Shown: positions 16,816-29,099, numbered from the stretch's first letter. The stretch is DNA of 58,919 bases from Lindgomyces ingoldianus (GCF_010093535.1 NW_022985175.1:1202926-1261844), one strand, 5' to 3'. The notes: generated from the sequence alone by a model not told the origin. Program-made: numbers and translations.

Positions 16816-17490
16816 TACTTCAAGAAGTATCTTAGTCATCTGAACCTCACATCGCGGCTACCCTTGCCTCACCGACCGGCTACCGCTTTTCTCGCATGAT
16901 CTGTAATGTTTATACTTGCCACTATAGGTACAAAACAATTGCAAGGGTTCTTTGATACTCTTTCCACACTTCATTGAGCATATCTATCAAATGGTCATCT
17001 TTAAGGGCTTATCGGTCAATATAACAGCCTTCCATTCCTAGTCCGTGCGGCCATTGTACCAGACCCCCCATAATACTTGACATAAAGCATTAAGCCCTTC
17101 AGACAGCAAGGCCGCAGCTGCATATATCAGCGGATGTCCAAGAACAAATGCGACCGCTCAATATACCGGAAGCGAGCAATAGGATGTCTATCCGAATAAC
17201 AAGGTACAGAAATGGAAATGAACCACAACAGACCAATGGCCATCCAGATGTGAGCCCAGGAAATGCCCGAATTGCGCCATTTTGCAATGCTCACTTCTTC
17301 ATGCTGAACAGGAAAGTAGAAATCGATGGGTTATAGTTTCTCTGGAAATGCTTGAACTCTGTTCCGTGCTTAAATCGTGAAGGTCAGGCACGGCGTAGTA
17401 CTGGGAGACGATCTTGGGGACTGGAAGTTGAGATGAAGCAACGATGGACCACCGGAGAGATTACCTTTCGGATCGAACGACGTCACTGTC
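16816..17490. other. Intergenic region 3' of the AUR1 homologue
   Basis: Normal-GC DNA between the repeat island and the stop codon of the IPC synthase gene. Only short open frames without recognisable motifs (for example 17099-17287 minus). Confidence 0.4.
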
Positions 17491-18776
17491 TCACAAGCTT
17501 TGGGTGTCATCTACCGGTGAATGAGGTCTGGCGGGACTTCTGCCACCAGTGGAGTAGGATGAAGAAGACCCACTCGCACAAATATCGGAACCCGACTGCG
17601 GTGCAGAGTCTTCGTAAATATCGCGCATGTTGTAGCCGGTATCTTGAGGATCCCCCTCCTCGACGTAATCGTAATCCCAGCGAAAGTCCTTGTGGGGCTG
17701 CACGCCAGGCAGGAACTTAGCGCGGGCCCAAAAATAGGCAATGCCGGCGACTGAGATCGTTAGTAACAATGGCTTTGCTTGAATGCGACAAGCTTACGCA
17801 AGCTACCCCCAACTAGATCAACGGCATAATGATGGGATAAGTACATAGTGGACCACCACAGCCACATTGTGTAGAAAACGTACACCGGGAACAGTTTTGG
17901 AAAGACATGGCCCATAAACAGCGCCTCCAGGGTTGCCCAGCCAGAGTGCAGTGATGGAAAGGCGCCAAATACCAAAGGCGAAGCATGAAATGCCGAAGTC
18001 CAGAGATCAATGCCTAACAGCGTATCGACAGCCTTCAATCCTGCGGCGTCACCTGGTATGGAATAGTTGGCAGGGGCAAATCCGTACGTATTCTCGTACC
18101 ATGGGGGAGAACAGGGAAAGATGATCTGAATGATGACGGCAGTCACGTTCATGTACCCGAATGCGCGTGCCCAAGTAGGGAGGGTGCCGGGCGGGCCCCA
18201 GATGAACATACATCCACTAACGATGATGGGCGAAACATAGTGCATCACGCCGTACGGTATCCAAGCCAATATGTCCAAGATGGGGTGTTTGTGGGCGGAG
18301 AGGATGTTGCTCAGATTGGCGCCATAAAGTATGTTTTCGAGCGTGGGGAGAACCCGGACCCAGATGGCGGGTCTATAATCGGCGGGAATGTATTTGCAGC
18401 TAGGAAAAAGAAGGAGCCATGCAAGGGTAGGAAGAAATGGGAGAAGACATTGTCGAGTGATAGGAAGAACGAGACCGCCCATAAGCAACCCCGCCATGAA
18501 CGTCTTCGCAAAGGGACCCGGCGACTCGCTGACGGACAGAGAGAAGATGAGCACAATGGCCACAATTAGATACTGTACGTCGTATATCGACCAGGCGTGT
18601 GTTCGCAACGAGCGCAGCGTGTCGGCGGGTGAGAAGGACGTCTGAAGAGAAGCGACGGACGACGTGCAAGAGAGACGACTGTGTATGTGCGAGCGCGTGG
18701 CCCTCCATTTCCTGCGAACGCGGTGCGGGATAAGGACGGATATCGTCAAGGTGGCGGGTGATTTTGTTTGCACCAT
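17491..18776 (-). CDS. aur1: Inositol phosphorylceramide synthase catalytic subunit (AUR1 homologue)
   Basis: Golgi multi-pass membrane enzyme that transfers phosphoinositol from phosphatidylinositol to ceramide, an essential fungal sphingolipid step and the target of aureobasidin A. Two exons: 18776-17798 and 17750-17491, joined across a 47-bp intron (17751-17797) with GTAAGC donor, TACTAACG branch-like site and CTCAG acceptor. Splicing gives about 412 residues, in the normal range for filamentous fungi, and restores the conserved join VDLVGGSL-LAGIAYFWARAK. Family motifs: LPTLENILYGANLS, ILAWIPYGVMHY, FGYMNVTAV, FPCSPPWYENTYG, and the PAP2-like catalytic blocks GAFPSLHSGWATLEALF and MYLSHHYAVDL. 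All catalytic His and Asp positions I can identify are present. It is divergent from the PLP enzyme gene at 19912. It could be the housekeeping copy or a resistance paralogue; the sequence alone does not decide. Confidence 0.95.
17751..17797 (-). other. Intron of the AUR1 homologue
   Basis: Minus-strand GTAAGC donor and CTCAG acceptor, with a TACTAACG branch-like sequence near the 3' end. Reading through instead gives a premature stop (RKLVAFKQSHCY), whereas splicing continues the conserved C-terminal tail. Confidence 0.9.
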
Positions 18777-19911
18777 CTTCTACGTTGACTCGTCCAGAAA
18801 TGCGAGGTAGCTCTGTTTCGCTATGGTTGAAGGATCTCGATAACTGCGGCGCTGATGCGAGGACAATGCGAGCCGCGCTCTTACGTAGAGGGAAGGCAAC
18901 CCAAGCGATTGAAGGCCTACTGCACTCTAGTTGACGGCGAGATGGGAATTATCGCAAAAGGCCAGCACATCTATGAGGGGGCCGGATGAGTTGGGAACGG
19001 AATTGTGAGTGATGTGATAGTGGCTTGGTTAGGCAGAACAAGGCCCTACACATCAAGGGATTCGCACAGACATTCATATTATTGCGAAGCACAGCTGCAG
19101 GAACCAGACCAACCAGATTACATCACGCAGTCGCACGAAACGTTCCCCTTCAAACGCTGCCAGCGGACCACCCGCCATACATGTAGAAGTCCAAAGACCG
19201 TTCGAACACTTTGCACTTCCTTATTCAACTATATCTGTGGTTCCTACGGCCGATCACAATTTGTGATATTTGATGATAGACCTCTGACAATGACTTGACT
19301 AGCAACTGCAAAGTCTGCCTTCTGCTGTTATTACCGGGCGTAGTCTTACGCTTACTTACATCCTCCCTTGTTATTTTGCCCCGATAAGAAAGGATAAATA
19401 ATCTCGCTAAACTACCGCCTCGCCAAACGCGCCACAGGCGTACATATCGATCATCACCAGCGACTGGCTAAAGAAAGAAACCGGGTCTGGAGAACATGTG
19501 CAGAGAATTATCAGCGCTAGCAGACGCCCCAGCAGCGCTAGCCCAGGGCGGGCGCTGAAAACCGGCATGGCGCCAAGCTCAACATGAATGCATATTCCAA
19601 ACAGGAGACCGTTCAGTGGGGGCGGGTTGAGGACCAGGAGCGGCCCAGACGAGCCGCCTTAGGGCACCAATGCCTCCCGCCCCTCGCCAATACCTGCTTT
19701 CCATCTGGACTCCACGGATTTGTACTGTACCAACATTCGAGGTTCCCATCGAGTAAAAGATTGCATCACAGGTCGGGCTCTAGAGGTTGTGATAGGCCTC
19801 TTAGGGCACCGCCGCTTATGTGAGGTATGCCATGAGCAGCATCCCTTCTTTACCGAGGGCAACTTCCCATGCTATTTTCCATTACTCCATTCTGAACCTG
19901 CGAGATTTGAG
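18777..19911. promoter_or_regulatory. Divergent intergenic region between aur1 and the PLP enzyme gene
   Basis: About 1.13 kb separates two start codons pointing away from each other, so both promoters lie here. A GATA-type motif pair (gataagaaaggataaa, about 19383-19398) is visible. Open frames at 19005-19298 and 19584-19823 have no recognised motif and I do not call them genes. No strong TATA box was located. Confidence 0.5.
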
Positions 19912-21134
19912 ATGGACAAAATGAAATACTCGATTTTACCTTACGACTCGTGCCTAGTCGAAGAGCATAATACAAACTGGGGCTCTCCCAAACAGACCGG
20001 ATCAGCATTCGATTTCAGAAGTAATAGTCCAATCGTCCTCCTGTGTTGCCTTGTCGCTAATTTGCTATAGGCGATGTTATCACTACTCCCTCTGTGAACA
20101 TGCTCCGCGCCATTACCCGAACTACCTTGAATGACGATGTTTATGGCGAAGACAACACGACCATGAAGTTCGAGCAAGAGATAGCCAATCTCTGCCACCA
20201 CGAAACCGCTGCCTTCGTCATCTCTGGGACCATGGCGAACCAGCTAGCTCTGCGATCCCTGCTATGGCAGCCTCCCCATGCTATTCTTGCGGACGCAGAT
20301 GCACATATAGTCAACTGGGAAGCAGGCGGAATTGCCCACTTATCTGGGGCGATGTTGCAAGCAGTACGACCGCACAACGGGATGTATCTGACATTGGAAG
20401 ATGTTCAAAAATACGCCGTCTTGTCAGATGACGTCCACAAATGTCCCACACGGATTGTGAGCATTGAAAATACCTCAAATGGGAACATAGTTCCGTTGGA
20501 AGAACTGCGCAGAGTCAAAAGCTGGGCAGAGAGTGTTGGAGTATACGTGCATATCGATGGTGCAAGATTATGGGAAGCCATTTCGGCAGGGGCCGGTACC
20601 GTTGCAGAGTTTGCCCAATGCTCTGACGTGGTGACCCTCGACTTTAGCAAGGGTCTCTGTGCGCCAATGGGCGCTATGGTTGTCGGGTCCGCAAAATTGA
20701 TCAAACGTCTGCATCGGATCCGCAAGAGCATTGGTGGCGGCATGCGCCAATCTGGTGTCCTTGCAGCAGCAGCAAGGCAAGCGCTCCTGGAGAACTTTGG
20801 CATGGGCCAGCGGGATTTGAGAGGAGTGTTAAAGAAAAGCCACAAGTTAGCCACAATAATTGGGAAGCTATGGGCTGAGAACGGAGGCAAATTGCTCAGG
20901 CCCGTGGAGACAAATATAGTATGGCTAGACTTAGATGCCTCCAATGTGACAGACAAGGAGTGGAACGAAGCCGGCGAAAGACAGGGTATCAGATTGATGG
21001 GTAAAAGAGTTGTCACGCATTACCAAATATGTGAGGAGGCTCTATCGACTTTGCAGGCTGTCATTGTTGACGTTCTCACAAACAAGAAACGAGAAGGCGC
21101 CAGCGTGAAGACTTCGCGCATAGCAAAGCTTTAG
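19912..21134 (+). CDS. Threonine aldolase-family PLP enzyme (aldolase or alanine racemase-like)
   Basis: Fold-type I PLP enzyme. Family members cleave L-threonine or L-allo-threonine to glycine and acetaldehyde; some fungal relatives are alanine racemases serving peptide synthetases. Two exons, 19912-20020 and 20071-21134, with a 50-bp intron (GTAATAG donor, GCTATAG acceptor); splicing gives about 390 residues. The join produces the canonical N-terminal block FDFRSDVITTPSVNMLRA. Other motifs: NDDVYGEDNTT, FVISGTMANQLAL, GVYVHIDGARLWEA, and the PLP-lysine block VVTLDFSKGLCAPMGAMVVG, followed by RKSIGGGMRQSG. The key lysine, histidine and aspartate are present, so the gene looks intact. ATG at 19912 is chosen as the first in frame after the upstream stop-rich segment; ATG at 19921 is an alternative. 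Substrate choice between aldolase and racemase cannot be read from sequence alone. Confidence 0.93.
20021..20070 (+). other. Intron of the PLP enzyme gene
   Basis: GTAATAG donor, CGCTAAT branch-like sequence and GCTATAG acceptor. Removing it fuses FDFRS to DVITTPSVN, the conserved start of the threonine aldolase family. Confidence 0.9.
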
Positions 21135-24100
21135 GAGGATGGAACCTTGGCTCACCTTTTACGTGCTCGCAAATCCCATCTGTAGTAGTCAACATGCACC
21201 TAGTCAATCTTGCTAGAATCAGCCGTCGATCGTTCTGCGTGCTGCCATCGTCGAGCAACTCAAACTATCAATTCATCTCTAATAACGTTCACCGGGTCAG
21301 TGGGTCCTAAAAGAAAGTCTGTATCCCAATGAGCGGTTTTTCTAGTCTTTGTAACATTTTATTCTCATTACGCCACCTCGTTCAGCCGTCTTCCTTATCC
21401 ATGCCTCTGCATGGCCCACAGCTTTCGTTACACAAACGGGTTGGCTACCCTTGCGGCGTTTTCAATCATCCTATTAATCCGCTCATTTAATAAACTAGGC
21501 GTCATGGTATTTACGCTGTATATGGGGCGCATCCTGGTTGCACTAGAAAATCAGATCAGTATCGTGGCATATTCAAAGCGATTTTATCATCGTTGAGCGA
21601 TAGTATTCTTCTCTAAACAGAATGTACATATATGTGTGCAGCCACAGAGCTCTCCAAGCTCTGGTCACTTGATACTACTTTCACCTGCTACTGCCTAAGT
21701 TAGTGGTAGCCTTGGGTCACATGACAGGTTCACTCAGAACTATATAAACCCTTGGTTACCCTCCTTTAGCAATCAATTCAGTTCATCATCCCTCTGGTCC
21801 TCCCATAAGGTTCACAATATACCAAATCAGGCCTGTTATATCCTTGGAAGCTTCACCAAAGATAAAGAACAGATAAATCCTGTGATTGGTAGGGGACCTA
21901 GCAAGTTTGGATGCCGCATAGGGCACAGCGTAACCAATCGGAAGTAATACGATTCGACTGGGAGTTTTCAACCGCCCTACGACTCGGTTTGTTAGTACAA
22001 TTATACGATTACTAGAGGAGCAGAGGGGACTACAAGTCGTAGTCAGTACAAACCAATTCACCGTACTTACAATACAATTGCCAAGAATTGGTTCATAGTA
22101 CAATTAGATAGGGCGGATTTTATGTAATTAACTAACTCACTAAGCTTACTAGCAACCAGCCTATAATAAAGCTAATTCTTTTGCAGCTGTACCGCTTAAA
22201 TTGTTGCTCCACTAAGGAGATTCCTCTTAAAAGTAACAGTCCTTCGGCCTCCAAAGAAAGCTCTCTCGCAGTCGCAACTAGTAGCTAGTATGGAGAGGAA
22301 ATCAAGGGCTATCTTGAAAACGGTAGGGTACCGTGAACGACCAATCTAGAGCCACCAACCAAGTGGATCTGTATACATTAAACAGGTTATGAGATAGACA
22401 ATGCGAAAATAGGTGATTCCTTACTGTTTTTTTCATACGATCACTGCCTATAGCCCTTGCGTGCTCTGTACATACAACGACAACCTCACCTTAGGCCTCA
22501 CCTCAAACCTCACCACCAAAAAAGTCTATACAAGTCGTAATACGATATACTTTTCAGGCTTAAGTGCAATGCGATACAACTCAGAGACCCACTACAACTC
22601 TACGATGCACGTGATCGTAACGTATCGTATTCTACGAATCGTAGTCCTTCCTGTTGGTCACGCTGATAGGGCAGAAGGCTGCCATATTCATTCTGTGGGT
22701 AGCCATACTCTGGGCCCATGAACTATCTACCAAGCGACTACCCCATGCATCAACAGGTTGACACTCTCTTTAGCGGGTGGCTTTATTTCTTCCCAGTCTC
22801 CCCGTTATTAGTTTGATACAAGGTAGATTATACAGTTGCGGCATAGCCTGGTCTACAGGGGCTGTCAGGGAAGAGGCCACTATGGTCAACATGCAATACC
22901 CTATTCTACATGTTCCTATCCTAAGGTACACACAAAAGTCATGTCGTACAAGAGCGTGTCTCTGAGTCAGGGAAACCTTCCGCGATTATTACTTTTGCTG
23001 GGCAACTGGAAATGACCGCGAAGAAAGTGTTTCCGAGCTAGATGAGGACGAACTCTAAATGATTCATAACTTTATCAGTGTCCTGGTCTATCGTCCCATT
23101 CATTAAGAGAAGATGATCAAGATTCCAGAGAGGAATCTCATACACTTCAGAAAGACTTTAACATCATCAAGAAAGAAGTCGAGGGCTTCAAAAACGCGAC
23201 TACAAAAAGACAAAAGAGACTAAGTACAAAGATAAAGAAGCGTACTTCTGGAGATTAAAGACCATGTGTAGCCAGGGCAAGCCACGATCTACTAGTGCCT
23301 GTACCTCTCTATGCACCATGGCTGCCCTAGAGGCTCCATCATCAATACAACAAACAACGCTCTTCCACTACACCACCTTCCAGGCTTACACCGTAGTTTC
23401 TTGGCTGAAGCAAAACAGGACAAAACGCAAGGTCAGGATCATGATAGCCTAGGTACAGTATTCAGTCTCAAACTCTGGGTCTGTTACGCTTAGCTTGGGG
23501 TGGACTGGCTTACAAGAAACTTTAGCAAACAAGATATAGTTCTCTTTGCCGGCCATTGTAGTGAGAAGGAAGACCCCTAATGAGATATGCGTCGGTATGG
23601 CCCACATTATGGAGCAGGCGTGACGTTCTATAGATTGTAAGCAAGGACCAAATTCAAGCCAGAGCAACCCACAACAAGTTAGTCCTAGATGTTGTCACCT
23701 GTTGCAAAATGCAATTTCAGGCATCATATAGTCGAAACCAGCTCGGCTGTATACATCAAAACACTTGCTGCGGCTCTCTTGAGTTCGTAGATCCCTACAG
23801 AGCCCAATTCAAACTATCTTCTGCCGTTGCGACTAATAGGTCAGGTAACGTCGCTTGCACGGTAAGCGTCGAGCGGAGAGGTCCGGCCAGACTCAACTCC
23901 ACGACCAAACCATTCAGTCAGCTTGAAGTCCCCACACCTTGTATAAACACTGTCTTGGCGCAGTATAAACCAGATGCAGGTGCTGATCAAAGAAACTTGT
24001 TGGTCATTTTCGCTTACCAACTACAATTTTGGTCTAGATAGCTATGCGTCTTCCAATGTAAGTGTACTCCAAGCAGCCCTCATCAGGGTGACCGTGGAAG

Positions 24101-24730
24101 GACTAAAGTTACAGTAACGCGTACGTTCAAGAGGGTCAGACCTTGGAGAACGGTGGCAAGGCTGGACAAGATAGCCACAGGCTAGAATGACGAAACGAAA
24201 GAGCCGTGATCCAACATGGTTGGTGGCCACGCCCTCTATCAAAACCCTCCTTCTACTTCCAAGCCGCGCAGTATAATAAGCTACAAGCTTTACAACCTGC
24301 GGCTCATGACCGACAACAGCTCCGAGCTTCAGTAGGTTGGCGGTAATATTGGTATTGCGGAAAAATGTATTAGATCTAGGGAGTAAGGAGCAAATAAACC
24401 TTCATGTCGAACTCGACCGTGTGACAGCCAGCATTACGTCAAATCATATTTGCCTGAATCGGCTCGAGACTCTCGAGGCACAAGCAATCATGAACACAAA
24501 CGGCCTGTGAACTCATGAACTACTTGATAAAGGCGGGATCGGGCTTTAAAATACTCCAACATGTTGTCAAGGCCCGTATACACGTCAAGGCTCCCTGGTA
24601 GGGTTGCTGTAAACATAGTAACCTGCAAGACTCTTGGCCGATTGCACCTAAATTCATCATGTCTCTCGTCAAAACGGTTCGCAAGCCGGTAAAGAGTATA
24701 CAAAAGTTCCGACCAGGTCAAGGAGGACGG
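21135..24730. other. Non-coding, probably decayed repeat DNA of moderate GC
   Basis: No frame here reads as a recognised protein. A stretch at about 21700-21800 (ttagtggtagccttgggtca, then catatgac-like and tatataaaccc motifs) has the look of a fungal LTR promoter, but no partner LTR or target duplication was found. Open frames at 21786-22103 (minus), 22413-22721 and 23709-24041 are not supported by motifs. The region is not strongly AT-biased, unlike the nest to its right. Confidence 0.4.
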
Positions 24731-24739
24731 TTAGCTATG

Positions 24740-25240
24740 GAAACATGGCTACTAATTGGATTAGGGGGTTTTAGCGGCGCTGGCTTAGTTTCATTCAACC
24801 CAGAGGTGGTGATATCGAAGCTTGTAATACAGTTGCACACGCCAACACCACCTACCGTTGTTGACAAGCCCTGGAAGTCCTAAATACAAAGCAATACCGC
24901 CGAATCCGGGTCTCAATCAACGATGCTTCAGAATAAGATTTAAATTCATGCAGATACTTCACTCATTTCAATTATTGTTGCCCTTCAGAGGTTCACGAAA
25001 GGCGCAGAGGTGCTAGTGCATTCAATTGTGTTAATACAGCAACAAAATGTTCAAGCTCAGGTGGGTATAAGTTATAATAGAAGTGAGGTATTGTGGACTG
25101 AGGGTCCGAGGAGCTAATGTTTATATGGTGTGATGAGACGCCAAGCCCAAGGTTGATTGTGTTGCCCATCGTTGAGCCCTTTAGCTTACACACCTCCTTA
25201 GCTTTAAGCGCAGTGTAACCCTAATTAGGTCACGTGATAT
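24740..25240 (+). pseudogene. C-terminal remnant of a Fot1/pogo-like transposase
   Basis: In one plus frame the sequence reads GGFSGAGLVSFNPEVVISKL and then HTPTPPTVVDKPWKS, the conserved end of the DDE_1 (CENP-B/pogo type) transposase and its tail. After an in-frame stop at 24881-24883 the same frame continues with SGSQSTMLQNKI and FTKGAEVLVHSIVL, typical of the family's C-terminal helix region, broken by another stop. Upstream catalytic parts are missing. The sequence ctaattaggtcacgtgata near 25222-25240 may be the transposon terminus. Not heavily AT-mutated. Confidence 0.7.
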
Positions 25241-25382
25241 CAATCGTGCAGTTGTGCAGGTCAGAGCTGTGTGCGTACTGCTGTCAGATATGCGCACCTA
25301 CTGTCAAGACAGGAGGAACGCTGGACGAAAGCTGCTACATAGTACGAGCAATAAGCTCGAACAGTATGTTGCTGCAAATTGC

Positions 25383-26232
25383 NNNNNNNNNNNNNNNNNN
25401 NNNNNNNNNNNNNNNNNNNNNNNNNNNNNNNNNNNNNNNNNNNNNNNNNNNNNNNNNNNNNNNNNNNNNNNNNNNNNNNNNNNNNNNNNNNNNNNNNNNN
25501 NNNNNNNNNNNNNNNNNNNNNNNNNNNNNNNNNNNNNNNNNNNNNNNNNNNNNNNNNNNNNNNNNNNNNNNNNNNNNNNNNNNNNNNNNNNNNNNNNNNN
25601 NNNNNNNNNNNNNNNNNNNNNNNNNNNNNNNNNNNNNNNNNNNNNNNNNNNNNNNNNNNNNNNNNNNNNNNNNNNNNNNNNNNNNNNNNNNNNNNNNNNN
25701 NNNNNNNNNNNNNNNNNNNNNNNNNNNNNNNNNNNNNNNNNNNNNNNNNNNNNNNNNNNNNNNNNNNNNNNNNNNNNNNNNNNNNNNNNNNNNNNNNNNN
25801 NNNNNNNNNNNNNNNNNNNNNNNNNNNNNNNNNNNNNNNNNNNNNNNNNNNNNNNNNNNNNNNNNNNNNNNNNNNNNNNNNNNNNNNNNNNNNNNNNNNN
25901 NNNNNNNNNNNNNNNNNNNNNNNNNNNNNNNNNNNNNNNNNNNNNNNNNNNNNNNNNNNNNNNNNNNNNNNNNNNNNNNNNNNNNNNNNNNNNNNNNNNN
26001 NNNNNNNNNNNNNNNNNNNNNNNNNNNNNNNNNNNNNNNNNNNNNNNNNNNNNNNNNNNNNNNNNNNNNNNNNNNNNNNNNNNNNNNNNNNNNNNNNNNN
26101 NNNNNNNNNNNNNNNNNNNNNNNNNNNNNNNNNNNNNNNNNNNNNNNNNNNNNNNNNNNNNNNNNNNNNNNNNNNNNNNNNNNNNNNNNNNNNNNNNNNN
26201 NNNNNNNNNNNNNNNNNNNNNNNNNNNNNNNN
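25383..26232. other. Assembly gap (850 N)
   Basis: Unsequenced stretch. It should contain the missing first part (about 100 bp) of the gypsy 5' LTR that begins at 26233 on the right, and the true junction with the LINE. Open frames drawn through the N are artefacts. Confidence 0.99.
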
Positions 26233-26738
26233 CGGAGGCAGCGCACCTGCCCGAAATCATGGAAGAATGCGTCGTCCAATAGGGAGACAGGCCGCGAATT
26301 CAGGGAGCTCAAGGGAGCTCAAGGGAGCCCGCAGGAGTCTCCTTAGCAAGCTCCCATAAACTCCCGCCAGCTCCCCTTGGCGCCCCAGCACATGTATATA
26401 GTTCCCACATTAAACAACCTTTAGAAGGTGTGTTTAATGTTTAGTTTATTCTTTACATAGACTAAGTAGCATTTAGCTTTTTAAAGAGCTGTAATACTAT
26501 TTGTATATCTTGCACTATATATACCTCTAACCCTGTCTATTAGGACTGTTTGACCCCAGCCTCCCTACTGCCGCACATAGGGCAAACCACAATCCGGTCA
26601 CCCTAAACTATCCTCCATTAGCCCAATAGCCTGTACGTAGGACTGTACACTCTACCAGATTAGTCCCTACCACCTGTCCTACTTCTCCCCTAGGAATTAA
26701 AGCAGACCTAAGTGCTTCTTAAAGCAAGAATTATAACA
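26233..26738 (+). repeat. 5' LTR of gypsy element D (left edge in gap)
   Basis: Matches 33380-33884 with mostly transition differences and ends ttataaca, a mutated form of the gtaaca end of the 3' LTR. It includes a short internal duplication gggagctcaa near 26306-26325. The left part is less mutated than the equivalent part of the 3' LTR. Confidence 0.9.
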
Positions 26739-27299
26739 TTAAACACTACCCTCTTTAAAAAGTATAGATACCTTACAACACAACTTAGATTCTAACATAG
26801 CCTACGCTGCGCTATTAAGATCCACAGAAGTTCCTACCTAAAGTAAAGCTGTCCTAGCAGAACAGATTAATTTAATCTAGGATAATATTAAGGAACTCTA
26901 ATAAATTAGTAATAAAGTTAGTAAGCTACTAAAACTTAAGCAAGAAATTGCTAACTTTTACTAAAAAATAATAGAATTATAAACATCTCTAAGACTTTTA
27001 AGCCTCTAGAAACTTACTAACTACGCCTATTAAATTTACAAACTATAAGTAGAGTTAGTAAAAATACAGAACATCTTAATAAAAAAGGCAAGTATTATAG
27101 CTAAAAAGACTTTAAGACTAGCTTTTTTAAAGCCTTTTAAAAAATTATTAAAGAACCTTTAACTATTCTTTATAAAATGTTACCTCTACATGTAATACAA
27201 CAAAGAAGCATTTTAGACTAATATAGAAATAATATCCTAAATAGGACTACACCTAGAAGGCTCCCCTATAATTTAGTTTTAACCCTATGCAGATAACTA

Positions 27300-27910
27300 G
27301 ATAAACTTTAGGGTAAATAGTAAAGCACTTACCTTTAAAACTAAAGAAATATTTAGTAGCATTAAAAACTTTAAAGAAGCCTTAATAGCTATTTATAAAA
27401 CTTTAAATAAAAAGAAAATTACAGCTAATAAGCTAGACACTATAAAACAAGAAAACAACCTAGTTTAGAATTATGCAGCACGCTTTAGAGAACAACTAGC
27501 TATCTGCAGATAGACAGATTAGAAAGCTCTCTGCTGCATGTTCTATAATAAGCTAAGCAAAATAGTAAAGGATAAGTTTATACACAGTAAAAAACTAACT
27601 ACTCTTAAAAACTTTATTATGTAAGCAACAACCTATAACAACTGTTACAGAGAGTGTAAAAAAGAAAAGAAATAAAAAGAAACTCTCTAGAGACTAAAGT
27701 TTATTTCTAAGAAAAAAAAGCTTTTATAATATAATAAAGAACTAATAAACCTTAGTTACATAAAGCATATATAAAGCCCCCCCTCTAAAAAGAGCTAAGT
27801 TCTAGGACGTAATAAGCTGCTTTTAATAAAGGAACAACAAAAGTAGCTAGAGAATAAGGCCTGCCTAAACTGTAAAAAAGTAGGACATTTCTGCTAAAAT
27901 TGCCTAAACT
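27300..27910 (+). pseudogene. Gag relic of element D with zinc knuckle
   Basis: A retrotransposon Gag capsid-like segment is readable around 27340-27660 (for example NYAARFREQLAIC with stops at former glutamines). A CX2CX4HX4C zinc knuckle follows at 27862-27903 (CLNCKKVGHFC, stop, NC). Nucleocapsid function is lost through multiple stops. Confidence 0.8.
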
Positions 27911-29099
27911 CCTAGAAGAGGAAAAATAAAAATACTACTATAATAATAAAAGCTATTACTGCTAAATACAGCCTTATAGACAAGGAAATATTAGAAAGAT
28001 TAGATAATAAACTTTACTAGCAATGCAGAGGTAACTATTCTTTAAAGAACTGTCCTAAAGTGTATTAAAAGGTAGTTATTTAAAATTTTAGTAGCTTTAA
28101 TATAGTGTTGCAGGACCTTATAATCTTTAAAGAATATAGAGAAGAGACTTAGATCTAAGAATATATTATAAACATCTAAAAAAGGGAAGAGCAGTTCCCC
28201 TTTTAAGACTAAACCCTTAGCACTTTAGCAAAAGAGCTCTCCTAACAGTTTTAGGAATGCAAATGCTAGAAGTGTAGCCTACAACATAACTACTTAAGTT
28301 ATTGCATAGTTATGCTTTATTAAATAAATATTAGCAATAACTACCTTACATTTAACATTATACAACGTATAGCTAAGGTTAAATATAACATTATAGATAA
28401 AAAGAAGTAATAGTAATTCTTTATAAAAATCTAAGACTAGAAACTAGAAGGACTAGGCAGACCTGCTAGGTTTAAAGTCCTAAAGCTAGTACCTAGAAAA
28501 CCTAAGACACTACTTCTAAGCCTTATAATTAGCAGGAAGGCTTTAATAATGTAATAGAGCTATAGTTAGTGCACACTCTGTAGAAACAAAACCTATAGCA
28601 CTAATAATTACTAATAAAAAGGACACCCTGTTTAGATAGTACAAACCTAGGAATACCTACAGTAGACTTAGGAGAGCCTCTTTAACACGTTACATAGACC
28701 TAACAATTATCTATACCCCTAGTACTAATGCACGCGACAGTATTGCATTAAGCATTAAGATAATAAGCATAGAACAGGCTAGTAGCCTACATAGAAAAAG
28801 AACTACAACAGATGCCTATAGCAAGGAACAGCCTTAGCCTGCAAAACTATAAACTGCTACACCTGCTAAATAGCTCCCCTACACAAGCAGGAGGGATAGG
28901 CAGTGTGTAAAGAATAAGACAACTGTAGGTTCTACTACTTCTAGTAAAAAGTAGCAAGAAAAGAAGACTATCTAACATTACATTACCTAGTTAAAAATTA
29001 CAAATGTAAAGCAGCTAACTGCTGTAATTAAGAACATTAAACTTATAAAAAAAAGAAAAATAAGTTTAATAATAACTTATAAGACATTAACTTATATCC

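Noticed and set aside
18240..18708. Open frames overlapping the AUR1 gene in other frames
   Set aside because: Shadows of the conserved IPC synthase exon.
20141..21016. Minus-strand frames of up to 203 codons across the PLP enzyme gene
   Set aside because: The plus-strand frame has all family motifs and spliced continuity; the antisense frames do not.
22413..24041. Possible small genes in the moderate-GC region
   Set aside because: No recognisable protein motif; the region looks like old repeat debris.
25234..26359. Long open frames through the first N gap
   Set aside because: They consist almost entirely of unknown residues.
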